From Bacteroides intestinalis DSM 17393 (GTDB lineage Bacteria > Bacteroidota > Bacteroidia > Bacteroidales > Bacteroidaceae): 64,000 nt of DNA. A model generated the notes under the pieces. That model did not search any database, was not told the DNA's origin, and worked only from the letters and a program-made list of their open reading frames with translations. The position numbers and the translations under genes were made by a program. The stretch spans positions 1,302,001 through 1,366,000 of the forward strand of contig NZ_ABJL02000008.1 of the NCBI RefSeq assembly GCF_000172175.1. The letters run 5' to 3'. Shown here piece by piece: positions 26,191 to 35,232 of this stretch (positions are counted from its first letter, which is position 1; every line of letters begins with the position of its first letter).

Positions 26191-29100
26191 CTAAACGTAT
26201 TGCTTCGGCGTCATCCCAAACTCAGCCTGAAAGCATTTAGAAAAATAGGAATGATTGGAGAAACCAACCATATACATCACTTCGGCCACAGTAAACTTCT
26301 GCTGTTTCAGCAGCATAGCCGCCTTTTTCATGCGGATAGACTTAATGTATTCCACAGGTGTCATGCCCGTCAGTTGCTTTATCTTGCGATACATCTGCTT
26401 GTTATTGATATCGGTCCATTCGCAAAGGGCATTCACATTCAGTTCGGAGTCTGAGATGTGTTCTTCAATCAGATGAATTACATTTGCCAGGAACTTCTCA
26501 TCATAAGAAACCGCCTCTATCTCTTTCGGGGTGGAAAGAACTTCCATGCGGGCTTTCGCCTCATGCGTCTCCCGGCTATGTAATAATTGCTCCACACGCG
26601 AAAGCAAAATATCCGGTTCAAAGGGTTTAGGAATGAAAGCATCTATATGCAGCTGAATACTTTCAAGCTCCGTTTCCTTATCACTTTTCGCCGTCAGCAA
26701 GATGATGGGAATAGTGGATGTAGGAATATGCTTCTTGATATGACGCACCATTTCAAGACCATCCATTACGGGCATCATGACATCAGCAATAATCAGATCG
26801 GGCATTAATTCCAGGGTAAGTTCCACACCTATCTTACCATTTTCCGCCAAACGGCAACGATATTTAGTATGCAGTATCTGATAAATAAACTCTGAAACCT
26901 CCGGAGTATCATCCACAATCAGAAGCAATGGAGCATCCGGAGCGGGCGTATCTGTATCTGGAACCACAACTGTAACTCCGGCAGCGACAGGTTCGATATC
27001 AGAAGATACAATTTCCGGAGAGACCTCTACGACAGGCTGTTCCATAGCAATCACCGGAAGGGTCAGCGTAATGGCAGTACCTTTATTCTCTTCTGAAGAA
27101 AGCTGAACTTTACCACCATGCAGTTCCGTATAAGTCTTTACCAAATACAGGCCGATACCTGTTCCCTCCTTCGTGCCTGCCGTCTTGGGAGACTGGAAGA
27201 AACGCTGAAAAACATACGGTTGATCCTGACGGGGAACACCGATACCTGTATCGGATACAGAGATATGCACTTCTTTATCAGAAGCCTGCAAACGAAGCGT
27301 TATCTCACCCTCTTCCGGAGTATACTTCACGGCATTGGATAAAAGATTATCCAAGATAGATTCCAGTTTTATGGCATCCATCTGTATGTATATCTTTTCA
27401 CGGTCGGCATGGAAATGGAAAGTCAGCTTCTTCTCTTTCGCCTTCTCCTCTGCATACAAGGTGAATAAGCCACGCGCAAAAGACACCAGTTCGATTTGAG
27501 AAAGTATCAGTAATGTATTGTTTCCACTATCCACCCGGTTGAAGTCCAGCCCCTGATGGATAAGCGAATTCAACTTCATGGCATTGCGATGCACCTGTTC
27601 CAGTTGTTTCTTCTCCTGCTGATCCTTGATGCCGGGCAGCAACTTGCTGATAGGCGCGATAATCATGCTCAACGGAGTTTTCAGGTCGTGGGAGAGATTC
27701 GTAAAGAACTCCATCTTAGCCTGAGACTGCTCCAGGATTTTCTCTTTTTCCAGACGCTCCAGTTTCAGACGGTTCTTCACACGAAAGAAGTTGATTGTCC
27801 AGAGTATCAGGACAAGGCACAGCAAGACATAAACGGCCTTTGCCCACGGGGTGTAGTACCAGGGCGGAATGATGTGGATGTCCAATGCATACGTCTTTTC
27901 GGACGGCTTGCCATGCGCATCCAGCTTACTCACTATCAGGCGGTAGTCACCGTAGTTCAGATTGTTGTAAGTAATCCGGTTCGTATTCGGTTTCAACAAG
28001 TTCCATTCACGGTCCACACCTTCCAGGCGATACAACAGTTTGCTTTTCTCTTCAAGGGAATAAGGCAGGTCGGAAAGTTCAAAAGCAAGATTGTTCTGGT
28101 CGTAGTCCAGATTTATACGCTGTGAGTAACGGATGCTTTGTGCGGATTGCACTGCATCAAGCGCCTGCCCCGCCCCAGACTGGTAAAGTTGGTTGTTGAC
28201 ATAAAGGGCGGTCAATATCAAAGGCTGTTCAAGGTGTTCCGCCAGCAAGGCCTCGGGTGAGGAGATGGCAAAACCGTCTGCGGTGCCCAGATAGAGTTCT
28301 CCGCTTGTCTTATCAAAGAACATGCTGGTGAAACGCTTGTCGGTGATATTCAGTCGGCGGACTTCCAGAGTCTGTTGGTCGGCTACCCAGAAACCATCTG
28401 TGGTAGAGATCCAGATGCGGCCGTCGGCTTCGGCCATGGAAAGCACTTCGTAATGATTATAGGCATCAAAGGGCAACATGCGGATACTGTCGTTTTCGGG
28501 AGTCACGCGCATCACTCCGCCGGGGAAACCTATCCAGATGTAGCCGTCTTCGGCACAAAGGATAAAGTTGGGAGTACGCTCGCCTTTCAGTTCATCGGCG
28601 GCAATATGGGTGACTTCGCCGGTACGGGGATTTATCTTTTCGATGCTGTTGTGACTGTTATAGAGCAATGCCCATACATTCCCTTCCCGGTCGGGAATCA
28701 TCTGATTGATGAACATGCCGGACAGGCCGTTGTGGATGGAATAAGTCTTCTCCGCCATGTAGAGTCCGCCGGAAGAACGCATGAGGTTTTCCTTATCTAC
28801 AACGAAAATACCGCCGAGACAGGTGGCTATCCAAAGTTGTCCGTCACGGTCTTCAAAAAGGCTATACGTCCAATTGGCGTTGTAGCGGCGGGTGCTGTCC
28901 ACTATGTTATAATGTATAAACTGGCGTTTCGCCGGGTCGTAACGACTGATGCTGCCATCCGTAGCCACCCAAAGTTGTTGTTCACGGTCTTCGTAAAGAT
29001 GGCGTACCCGGTTGTGGGACAAAGGATATTTCCGGTCTCCCATCTTGTACCAGGCAACGTCCTGTTCCCCATCCATAAGAGCGGTGAAGCGAATGAGGCC

Positions 29101-30171
29101 GTTGGTGCCGCCAAACCAATAAGTTCCGTGCGTATCGCGCAGCATGGAATAGAACTGGTTGCCCTCCCCTGTTCCGGTAATCTGCGAGATAGGGATATGA
29201 CGCAACACACTGTTATGGCGGAACATGGAGATACCGTAATCCGTACCCAGCCAGACGTTATGCTCGCGGTCGGCAAAGATGGTCCAGATGATATTGTTAG
29301 AAAGGGACTGGAGGTTTCGGGAGTCATGAACAACGTGCAACAGGGGCTCGTCCTCCTGATAGACGTACAGACCATTATCGGTGCCTACCAGCAATTGACC
29401 GTTCCCGTCCAGTGCCAGAGACTTGACGGAGTTATCATGGAAAGCATCTATCCGCTGCGTATGCCCGTCGGCAGGGGTGTATTTGAAAAGACATCCTTCT
29501 GTGCCTATCCAGATGCAACCACGCGCGGTATCTTCCAGGAGTGAATTGACAAACTGATTGCTTCGGCCACGGGTGACGGGCAGGTCTATGGTTTCAAAGC
29601 GTCCGGTGGCGGGGATGTAGCGGCAACAGCCGTTGTACGTACCAATGTAGAGGTTATCGTCCGAGGCGCGGATAATGGAATAAATGGTCTGGTGCGGAAG
29701 TCCTTCGGTGATGGCGGAGAGTTGCCGGGTTTCCGGTGAGTAGGTATAGAGGCCGTTTAGTGTCCCCAGCCACAGCACGCCGTCACGCAATGCCAGTGTG
29801 CGGATGTCGGTCGGGAAGTCCGCTTCCGGTTCTTGGTAAGTGTCTGTTCGGTAGTTATAAATCAGTAAGCCATTGTCCGCACCTATATAAAGATAGGTGC
29901 TGTCCACCACCGTACCGCAATAAATGCGAGTATTGCTGCGCTCGCCGAAAGTGAAATGCGGTTGTGAGGAATAGCCGTCGTAGCTGAACAGTCCTTTGTT
30001 GGAACCTATCCATATCAGTCCTTGCGTGTCTTGCAGGAAGCAACTGATGACGGATGCTTCCGTCCCCAGACTGATATTATCAAACAGCCTGTAATCGGAC
30101 TTCTGCCCCACCAGAGTGCAAGGAAGCCATATCTGTAACAGAATGAAAAGAAAAAGAACTGGTCTGTGCAT
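26191..30171 (-). CDS. Hybrid two-component system regulator (HTCS)
   Basis: A 1326-residue one-protein signalling system of the kind that controls polysaccharide loci in Bacteroides. I started at 30171 because MHRPVLFLFILLQIW is a signal/anchor, whereas the 15 residues before it are not conserved in character. The periplasmic part has two beta-propellers of Reg_prop repeats (recurring IWIGT, LWLGT and LYIGT blades, about 20-660) and a Y_Y_Y domain (about 690-755). A transmembrane helix (about 768-790) leads to HisKA (NLSHDLKTPLS, His828), HATPase (DTGIGVP, GTGIGL), a receiver (phosphoacceptor Asp1130 in IIADVMMP) and a C-terminal AraC HTH (about 1225-1326). All phosphorelay residues are present. 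Likely target: the neighbouring galactan operon; ligand not provable from sequence. Confidence 0.95.
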   Translation of the reverse strand: MHRPVLFLFILLQIWLPCTLVGQKSDYRLFDNISLGTEASVISCFLQDTQGLIWIGSNKGLFSYDGYSSQPHFTFGERSNTRIYCGTVVDSTYLYIGADNGLLIYNYRTDTYQEPEADFPTDIRTLALRDGVLWLGTLNGLYTYSPETRQLSAITEGLPHQTIYSIIRASDDNLYIGTYNGCCRYIPATGRFETIDLPVTRGRSNQFVNSLLEDTARGCIWIGTEGCLFKYTPADGHTQRIDAFHDNSVKSLALDGNGQLLVGTDNGLYVYQEDEPLLHVVHDSRNLQSLSNNIIWTIFADREHNVWLGTDYGISMFRHNSVLRHIPISQITGTGEGNQFYSMLRDTHGTYWFGGTNGLIRFTALMDGEQDVAWYKMGDRKYPLSHNRVRHLYEDREQQLWVATDGSISRYDPAKRQFIHYNIVDSTRRYNANWTYSLFEDRDGQLWIATCLGGIFVVDKENLMRSSGGLYMAEKTYSIHNGLSGMFINQMIPDREGNVWALLYNSHNSIEKINPRTGEVTHIAADELKGERTPNFILCAEDGYIWIGFPGGVMRVTPENDSIRMLPFDAYNHYEVLSMAEADGRIWISTTDGFWVADQQTLEVRRLNITDKRFTSMFFDKTSGELYLGTADGFAISSPEALLAEHLEQPLILTALYVNNQLYQSGAGQALDAVQSAQSIRYSQRINLDYDQNNLAFELSDLPYSLEEKSKLLYRLEGVDREWNLLKPNTNRITYNNLNYGDYRLIVSKLDAHGKPSEKTYALDIHIIPPWYYTPWAKAVYVLLCLVLILWTINFFRVKNRLKLERLEKEKILEQSQAKMEFFTNLSHDLKTPLSMIIAPISKLLPGIKDQQEKKQLEQVHRNAMKLNSLIHQGLDFNRVDSGNNTLLILSQIELVSFARGLFTLYAEEKAKEKKLTFHFHADREKIYIQMDAIKLESILDNLLSNAVKYTPEEGEITLRLQASDKEVHISVSDTGIGVPRQDQPYVFQRFFQSPKTAGTKEGTGIGLYLVKTYTELHGGKVQLSSEENKGTAITLTLPVIAMEQPVVEVSPEIVSSDIEPVAAGVTVVVPDTDTPAPDAPLLLIVDDTPEVSEFIYQILHTKYRCRLAENGKIGVELTLELMPDLIIADVMMPVMDGLEMVRHIKKHIPTSTIPIILLTAKSDKETELESIQLHIDAFIPKPFEPDILLSRVEQLLHSRETHEAKARMEVLSTPKEIEAVSYDEKFLANVIHLIEEHISDSELNVNALCEWTDINNKQMYRKIKQLTGMTPVEYIKSIRMKKAAMLLKQQKFTVAEVMYMVGFSNHSYFSKCFQAEFGMTPKQYV

Positions 30172-30197
30172 ACGCCGGGTTACGTTAAAGGTCCGGA

Positions 30198-31958
30198 CTA
30201 CTGTATTTCTTCGCACACCCGCATTTCCATGCCTTTATACACCACCACAATCTTATGTAGCTGGGTGCTGCCGATGGCACGCTTCACCGTATCGGTATCA
30301 GCGTAGCGGTTGGCTTGTGCGATAGCCTCCTGACGCAGTTCCTCCACACGGGTTTCGGGGTCTTTGTACTTGGCATACTTCAACTCTACAATGTAGCTGT
30401 GCGTCATGTCGGAGTAGATGTCCAGCATCGGACATAGGAAAATATCGACATAGCCCGCCTGCGTGTCCTGTTCGGAGATGGGGCGGTAGAAACGGTTCTG
30501 TGCGGTCATGGCAAGGGTGAAGCCATGCACGAAGAACTCGCCCTTCTGCTTGTCGCGCTGCGAGGCGTAGGTCTTCAGGCAGTCGGCAATGTAGTCGAAG
30601 TAGGCTTTCCAATCGCCTCGGTAAGCAAGGCGACTGGAGAGTTCGCTCTTTTCGTAACTACTGAAACTGAGGTCTGCATCGTTGTACGTACTCAGCAGAT
30701 AGGTATAAAGTTGTTCCTGAACCACCAGGTTAGGGATGGTCAGTTTAGTTTTTCCTTCGTGCATGCCGTTGATGGTGAGCATGCCGAAATAGTAGAGCAA
30801 GCTCACGAAATTATCGGGATTAGTGATACCGGAGGCAGGGAAGCCACTCTTCAGTTCGCCGGTGATGAAGCCCTGGCTCACGAGGGTTTGAATGACTGAG
30901 GCGTCGTGGGCAAACTCCTTGTCCTTACGGATGAGCATGCGTAGTTTCTCGTAGTCGATGCGGATGTTCTCTTCCACCATGCTTAGCGGTGCTTTGCCAC
31001 GCGAGATGTAGTTCTTGACGAAATAAAGCACCATGTTGGAGTTATACATCGTGGTTTCGCCGTAACATTCCTGCGCGAAGCAATAGTTATCATACCACGG
31101 CTTCATTATCTCTATCAGTTCGTCAATGGTATGATTGAAGGGGCTGGTGGTAGAATAGTAGGTCAGCATTTCGCGCACTTCTTCTTCTGTGAAACCCATC
31201 ATTTGGTTGAAGTCCGGTGAGAGGGAATAGTTGGTTCCGATGTTGAAGCCGCTGGTGAGGTCATCCATCGTCACGGGGCTTACACCGGTAATGAAACAGC
31301 GCTCGATGCTGGAATAGGTTCCTGCTTTCACTTTGTTGAAGAAGGCGCGCAGATAACCTTCGCCATGCGTTTCGTTGGTATAGCGGTGCAGGCTTTCGGG
31401 GTCGGAGAGAATGGCGTTGGTGAAGTGGTCGTACTCGTCGATAAAGAGGTACACCTTCTGTCCGGCACGTTCGCATTCCGAAATCAGATAGTCTAATTGG
31501 TTGACGGCTCCGTCCTTCTCGTCCAGCCGATCCCTGATGCCTTCCGGCAGAAGGTCGGCATAGACTTCGCAGAAAAAGTCGAAGCGGATTTGGCAGTGCT
31601 CATCCAGCCCTTTGCGATAGTCGTTCAGTGCACCGGTGATGCCGGAGAAATTGAGATAGAGCACAAGATAAGTGTTACGACTCGGTGTGGGATGCTGCCC
31701 GATGTAGAGGTCGCCAAAGAGGTCGTCGAACTTGTCGCGGGTACGCACATCGTAGTAATGTTGCAGCACGTTCAGCGTCAGGCTCTTCCCGAAACGGCGC
31801 GGACGGATGAAGAAGAAAAAGCGGTCCGCCTGCTCTATCATGGGGATGAAGCGGGTTTTGTCCACGTAATAATAGTCTTCACGGCGGATGACCGCGAAGT
31901 TCATCATGCCGTAGGGAAGTCTCTTTCTGCCGGGTACTAAGTATTCTAATGGGTCCAT
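30198..31958 (-). CDS. AAA-ATPase-like / PD-(D/E)XK nuclease-like protein
   Basis: A 586-residue member of the same family as the product at 15264-16814, but divergent. The P-loop-like motif is IRPRRFGKSLTL (about 51-62), the Walker-B-like stretch is VYLFIDEYDHF (about 170-180), and the nuclease-like motif is GYVDIF...YIVELKYAK (Asp505, Glu525, Lys527). A strong AGGAGG at 31966-31971, 7 nt from the ATG, fixes the start. It ends 26 bp upstream of the hybrid sensor gene, on the same strand, and could be its leader gene. Function unknown; see the inverted partner across the galactan block. Confidence 0.85.
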   Translation of the reverse strand: MDPLEYLVPGRKRLPYGMMNFAVIRREDYYYVDKTRFIPMIEQADRFFFFIRPRRFGKSLTLNVLQHYYDVRTRDKFDDLFGDLYIGQHPTPSRNTYLVLYLNFSGITGALNDYRKGLDEHCQIRFDFFCEVYADLLPEGIRDRLDEKDGAVNQLDYLISECERAGQKVYLFIDEYDHFTNAILSDPESLHRYTNETHGEGYLRAFFNKVKAGTYSSIERCFITGVSPVTMDDLTSGFNIGTNYSLSPDFNQMMGFTEEEVREMLTYYSTTSPFNHTIDELIEIMKPWYDNYCFAQECYGETTMYNSNMVLYFVKNYISRGKAPLSMVEENIRIDYEKLRMLIRKDKEFAHDASVIQTLVSQGFITGELKSGFPASGITNPDNFVSLLYYFGMLTINGMHEGKTKLTIPNLVVQEQLYTYLLSTYNDADLSFSSYEKSELSSRLAYRGDWKAYFDYIADCLKTYASQRDKQKGEFFVHGFTLAMTAQNRFYRPISEQDTQAGYVDIFLCPMLDIYSDMTHSYIVELKYAKYKDPETRVEELRQEAIAQANRYADTDTVKRAIGSTQLHKIVVVYKGMEMRVCEEIQ

Positions 31959-31965
31959 ATAATGT

Positions 31966-31971
31966 CCTCCT
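31966..31971 (-). promoter_or_regulatory. Strong Shine-Dalgarno (AGGAGG)
   Basis: A perfect AGGAGG 7 nt before the ATG at 31958. Strong Shine-Dalgarno sites are uncommon in Bacteroides, so this is unusual and decides the start. Confidence 0.75.
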
Positions 31972-32079
31972 GCTGTTTTTGGGATATTTAATCCGTCGCT
32001 TTATGACGGGATAACGACACAAAGATAATGCAAATTGAGTGCAGAACTTTCATGCTTGCATGAAAAAGTTATGCCGAAA

Positions 32080-32438
32080 TGCAGCTTATCTTATCTAAAG
32101 ACAACAAAAGTTCTTATAGAAGGGGTATATCGCAGTTATTATTTATAATGACTGAAAGCTTAGTCAACCGTTTTATATTTACTTCCGAGAATCCATGCAG
32201 TCCCGACAGTTTCATCTGGAAACAAAGCGTCTCGCAAGAAAGCAACGTGCAACGCCCATTCAGATGCAAAGTCAATGGATGTCTGCAAACGTTTGCGCTA
32301 TTCTATAATCCGATAATTCTCAACGAAGAAGCTTATTCTCATCTATTCCGCTATTTTTGCAATCGGAATAGTTGGCTTACATTTTTTTAGTTTGGCAGCT
32401 ATCCTCATTTGAATAACCTTTGATTAAGATAAGCTGCA
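32080..32438. repeat. MITE-like segment with 14-bp inverted ends
   Basis: TGCAGCTTATCTTA (32080-32093) recurs inverted at 32425-32438 with no mismatch. Outside the 14 bp the similarity continues loosely inward (TC-AAAG). No target-site duplication is visible, so mobility is only a suggestion. Confidence 0.5.
32285..32296. promoter_or_regulatory. Candidate LacI operator (perfect palindrome)
   Basis: GCAAACGTTTGC is a perfect 12-bp palindrome with a central CG, as in LacI-family operators. It lies about 195 bp upstream of the lacI -7 box and matches the site upstream of SusC in 11 of 12 bases. Confidence 0.55.
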
Positions 32439-32449
32439 CCTCAGCAATA

Positions 32450-32469
32450 AAAATAAGCAAGCTTATTTT
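32450..32469. promoter_or_regulatory. Palindrome overlapping the lacI -33 box
   Basis: AAAATAAGC-AA-GCTTATTTT has 9-bp perfect arms with a 2-bp centre, and its right arm overlaps the -33 TTTG at 32467-32470. Its placement suits a repressor site, perhaps autoregulation, although it does not resemble the GCAAACG palindromes. Confidence 0.4.
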
Positions 32470-32497
32470 GTACTGCTTTCGGTTTGCATTATCTTTG
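32467..32497 (+). promoter_or_regulatory. Promoter of the lacI-type gene
   Basis: TTTG (32467-32470), 19 bp, then TATCTTTG (32490-32497), a full Bacteroides consensus. The first ATG downstream is 32517; an in-frame ATG at 32484 lies within the promoter and cannot be the start. Confidence 0.75.
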
Positions 32498-32516
32498 GGA
32501 ATATTTAGAAAATACC

Positions 32517-33524
32517 ATGAATAAACCGCAGATAACCATCAAGGATATTGCCCGGGCGTTGAACGTCTCACCATCCACTGTGTCGAGGGCGCTGAAAGAC
32601 AATCCGGATATCAGCCAGGAGACCCGTGACCTTATACATGCGTATGCCCGGGAGCATAATTACAAGCCTAACGTACTTGCAGTGAACCTTCGTGCCAGCC
32701 GTTCGAATACAATCGGTGTAATTGTCCCGCAACTGGTACATCATTTTTTCTCGTGCGTGCTGAGTGGCATTGAAAAGGCTGCTGCCGAAGCAGGATACAA
32801 TATTTTGGTAGCCCAGAGCAATGAATCTTATGAACAGGAAGTGAAAATCGTACACTCATTCCTTGCCGCCCGCGTCTGTGGTGTGATTGCCTCTCTGGCA
32901 AAGGATACCTCTCAATACGATCATTATCAGGACCTGCTGAATAATAATATCCCCATTGTGTTCTACGATCGCATCTGCACCGGATTGAAAACAGAACGGG
33001 TGGTAGTGGACGACTATGCCGGTTCTTTTGCCGCCGTGGAGTATATGATACAGACAGGTTGCAAGCGTATCCTGTTTTATGGAGCAGCCCCGCATCTGGA
33101 AATCACCAAGAATCGTCGGAATGGCTATCTGGATGCCATGAAGAAATACAAAATTCCCGTGGACGACAGCATGATTATGCTGTGTGATACAAGGGAACGC
33201 GCCATATCCATCACCCCTGACATACTGGAAGGTCCCGGTCATCCCGATGTTTTCTTCGCCATCAATGACGAAACAGCTTCGGGCATTCTGTATGCCTGTA
33301 AACTGGTTGGAAAGAAAGTGCCCGATGAAGTATCGATCTGTGGATTTACCGACGGAGCCATTGCCCAAAGCACAGATCCCAAACTGACCACCGTGGAACA
33401 ACATGGAGAAGAAGTCGGAAGAAGTGCTTTCAGCATTCTGATAGGCAAGCTGGAAGGGGGCGATGACAAGAGTAGTAACAAGATTGTGAGAACGAATCTT
33501 GTAGTGAGGGGAACAACGAAATAA
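32517..33524 (+). CDS. LacI-family transcriptional regulator
   Basis: A 335-residue DNA-binding repressor. The N-terminal HTH (about 5-25, TIKDIARALNVSPSTVSRAL) is followed by the hinge helix (about 48-60, NVLAVNLRASRSNTIGVIVP) and a periplasmic-binding-like sugar-sensing core (GIEKAAAEAGYNILVAQSNE, IPIVFYDRI, FFAINDETASGILYAC, STDPKLTTVEQ). The start at 32517 lies 20 bp after a consensus promoter. It precedes an MFS sugar transporter and a GH65 phosphorylase, so a maltose- or glucose-type effector is likely. Candidate operators are at 32285-32296 and, for the SusC operon, 14570-14585. The binding link is inferred. Confidence 0.93.
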   Translation: MNKPQITIKDIARALNVSPSTVSRALKDNPDISQETRDLIHAYAREHNYKPNVLAVNLRASRSNTIGVIVPQLVHHFFSCVLSGIEKAAAEAGYNILVAQSNESYEQEVKIVHSFLAARVCGVIASLAKDTSQYDHYQDLLNNNIPIVFYDRICTGLKTERVVVDDYAGSFAAVEYMIQTGCKRILFYGAAPHLEITKNRRNGYLDAMKKYKIPVDDSMIMLCDTRERAISITPDILEGPGHPDVFFAINDETASGILYACKLVGKKVPDEVSICGFTDGAIAQSTDPKLTTVEQHGEEVGRSAFSILIGKLEGGDDKSSNKIVRTNLVVRGTTK

Positions 33525-33528
33525 ATGA

Positions 33529-33621
33529 GTGACAAGCTACGAGCTACGAGTGACGAGTAGGCTACGCGGAATTGCCAGTATGCCGAAAGGAACTCGTAGC
33601 TTGTAGCTCGTAGCTCGTAAC
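33529..33621. repeat. CTACGAG-type repeat array with inverted arms
   Basis: Left-hand units (GTGACAAGCTACGAG, CTACGAGTGACGAG) face inverted units on the right (CTCGTAGCTTGTAGCTCG, TAGCTCGTAAC), with about 30 nt between. The transcript could form a long imperfect hairpin between lacI and the MFS gene, which may limit read-through. Confidence 0.75.
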
Positions 33622-33637
33622 TAATAATTTATTAAGA

Positions 33638-35014
33638 ATGAAAGTAAAACCCGATTTGAGCTTTTGGAAGTTGTGGAACATCAGCTTCGGATTTTTTGGC
33701 GTACAGATTGCCTACGCCTTGCAGAGTGCAAACATCAGTCGTATTTTTGCAACACTGGGTGCAGACCCGCATAGTTTAAGTTATTTCTGGATATTACCAC
33801 CATTGGCAGGCATCATCGTGCAACCCATCGTGGGCGCTGCAAGCGACAAGACGTGGACGCGCTTCGGACGCCGTATTCCTTATCTGTTTGTCGGTTCACT
33901 GGTAGCCGTATTGGTAATGTGCCTGCTGCCGAATGCCGGTAGTTTCGGTATGGCAGTCAGCACGGCAATGATATTCGGATTAGTATCATTGATGTTCCTG
34001 GATACCTCCATCAATATGGCGATGCAGCCATTCAAGATGATGGTAGGCGACATGGTGAACGAAAAGCAAAAAGGCCTCGCCTACTCCATCCAGAGTTTCC
34101 TGTGTAATGCGGGCAGCCTCGTAGGTTTCCTGTTCCCGTTCATCTTTACATGGATCGGTATCAGCAACATAGCCCCGCAAGGCGTAGTACCCGACTCGGT
34201 GATTTATTCTTTCTATATCGGAGCCGCCATCCTGATACTTTGTGTAATCTATACCACAGTGAAAGTAAAGGAGATGCCACCCGCCGAATACGCTGAATAC
34301 CACGGCATCACCGAAGAGGAAGAAAAAGAAAAAATCAATATGGTGAAACTGCTGATAAAAGCGCCGAAAGCTTTCTGGACGGTAGGTTTGGTTCAGTTCT
34401 TCTGCTGGTTTGCTTTCATGTTTATGTGGACGTATACCAATGGTAGTGTAGCCGCCAATGTATTCGATGCTCCTACAGTGGAAACCGCAGTGAACGGAGT
34501 CAGCAAAGTTATGCTGGACACCAAGAGTATTCAATATCAGGATGCTGCCGACTGGGTAGGCGTGTTGTTTGCCGTACAGGCTATCGGTTCTGTACTATGG
34601 GCTGTCTGCATCCCGTTGTTCAAGGATCGCAAACTGATCTATTCTCTCAGTCTGGTGCTGGGTGGATTGGGTTTCATCTCTACTTATTTTGTTCATAATC
34701 AATATGTATTGTTCATCTCCTTCCTACTGATAGGTTGCGCATGGGCTGCTATGCTGGCGTTGCCTTTCACCATCCTGACCAACGCACTGAGCGGCGGACA
34801 CATGGGAACTTATCTGGGCTTGTTCAACGGAACAATCTGTATTCCGCAGATTGTGGCGGCTTCACTCGGCGGGAGCATTCTTGCCCTGTTCACTCCCAAA
34901 GGTATGTTGCCTCCCGAAATCAATATGCTGGTCATGGCAGGTGTCATGCTGATTATCGGCGCAGTTTGTGTATATTTAATCAAAGAGACCAAAGGAGAAC
35001 AAACAAAAGCATAA
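33638..35014 (+). CDS. MFS/GPH-type sugar transporter
   Basis: A 458-residue inner-membrane permease with about 12 hydrophobic helices. The loop after helix 2 has SDKTWTRFGRRIPY, the D-x-x-x-x-RxGRRxPY signature of GPH/sucrose-type (SLC45-like) sugar transporters, and a second R-rich loop follows mid-protein (KEMPPAEYAEYHGITEEEEKEK, an acidic cytoplasmic loop). It sits between the LacI regulator and GH65, an arrangement typical of maltose uptake and phosphorolysis in Bacteroidetes, so maltose or malto-oligosaccharide entry from the periplasm is the probable job. No lipoprotein or signal features. Substrate is inferred from context. Confidence 0.85.
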   Translation: MKVKPDLSFWKLWNISFGFFGVQIAYALQSANISRIFATLGADPHSLSYFWILPPLAGIIVQPIVGAASDKTWTRFGRRIPYLFVGSLVAVLVMCLLPNAGSFGMAVSTAMIFGLVSLMFLDTSINMAMQPFKMMVGDMVNEKQKGLAYSIQSFLCNAGSLVGFLFPFIFTWIGISNIAPQGVVPDSVIYSFYIGAAILILCVIYTTVKVKEMPPAEYAEYHGITEEEEKEKINMVKLLIKAPKAFWTVGLVQFFCWFAFMFMWTYTNGSVAANVFDAPTVETAVNGVSKVMLDTKSIQYQDAADWVGVLFAVQAIGSVLWAVCIPLFKDRKLIYSLSLVLGGLGFISTYFVHNQYVLFISFLLIGCAWAAMLALPFTILTNALSGGHMGTYLGLFNGTICIPQIVAASLGGSILALFTPKGMLPPEINMLVMAGVMLIIGAVCVYLIKETKGEQTKA

Positions 35015-35027
35015 TCCTTATAAAAAG

Positions 35028-35142
35028 AGTGATAAAGTGATAAAGTGATGAAGTGGCAAAGTGATAGTGGAACAACACTCTGTGATATATAACGCAGCTA
35101 CTTTATCACTCTATCACCTTACCACTTTATCACCTTATCACT
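35028..35142. repeat. GTGATAA-type repeat array with inverted arms
   Basis: Units AGTGATAA/AGTGATG/AGTGGCAA (35028-35066) face inverted units CTTTATCACT, CTATCACC, TTACCACT, TTATCACC (35101-35142). It can form a long imperfect hairpin between the transporter and GH65 genes, 12 bp before a -7-like box. A half array of the same flavour (CATCACC, GTCAC, TATCAC) lies near 56453-56476 without an inverted arm. Confidence 0.75.
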
Positions 35143-35153
35143 CCTCTTTCATC

Positions 35154-35161
35154 TACTTTTG
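35154..35161 (+). promoter_or_regulatory. Candidate -7 box for the GH65 gene
   Basis: TACTTTTG matches TAnnTTTG, 72 bp before the GH65 start. No clear TTTG lies at the correct distance upstream, so this is a weak call. Confidence 0.4.
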
Positions 35162-35232
35162 TCATACTTTCTTGCCGTTTATCCGTTTATTTGTTTATCT
35201 TTACCGCCATAATCACCATTGAGATACACGCC

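Larger units (their letters stand above)
31972..32516. other. Divergent intergenic region upstream of lacI
   Basis: I see no convincing gene. It contains a small palindrome TTTCATGC-TT-GCATGAAA (32048-32065), a 359-bp segment bounded by 14-bp inverted repeats (32080-32438), a LacI-type palindrome at 32285-32296, a second palindrome at 32450-32469 and the lacI promoter. A 103-residue frame at 32079-32390 resembles no family I recognise and is probably spurious. Confidence 0.6.

Noticed and set aside
28375..29544. 389-residue frame on the plus strand inside the hybrid sensor gene
   Set aside because: Antisense shadow of the HTCS gene, whose domains are fully intact on the minus strand.
32079..32390. 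103-residue open frame upstream of lacI
   Set aside because: No family resemblance, overlaps inverted repeats and regulatory palindromes, and codon use looks random.
32080..32438. Clear transposon
   Set aside because: Only short inverted ends; no transposase and no target-site duplication were seen, so I kept it as a repeat only.
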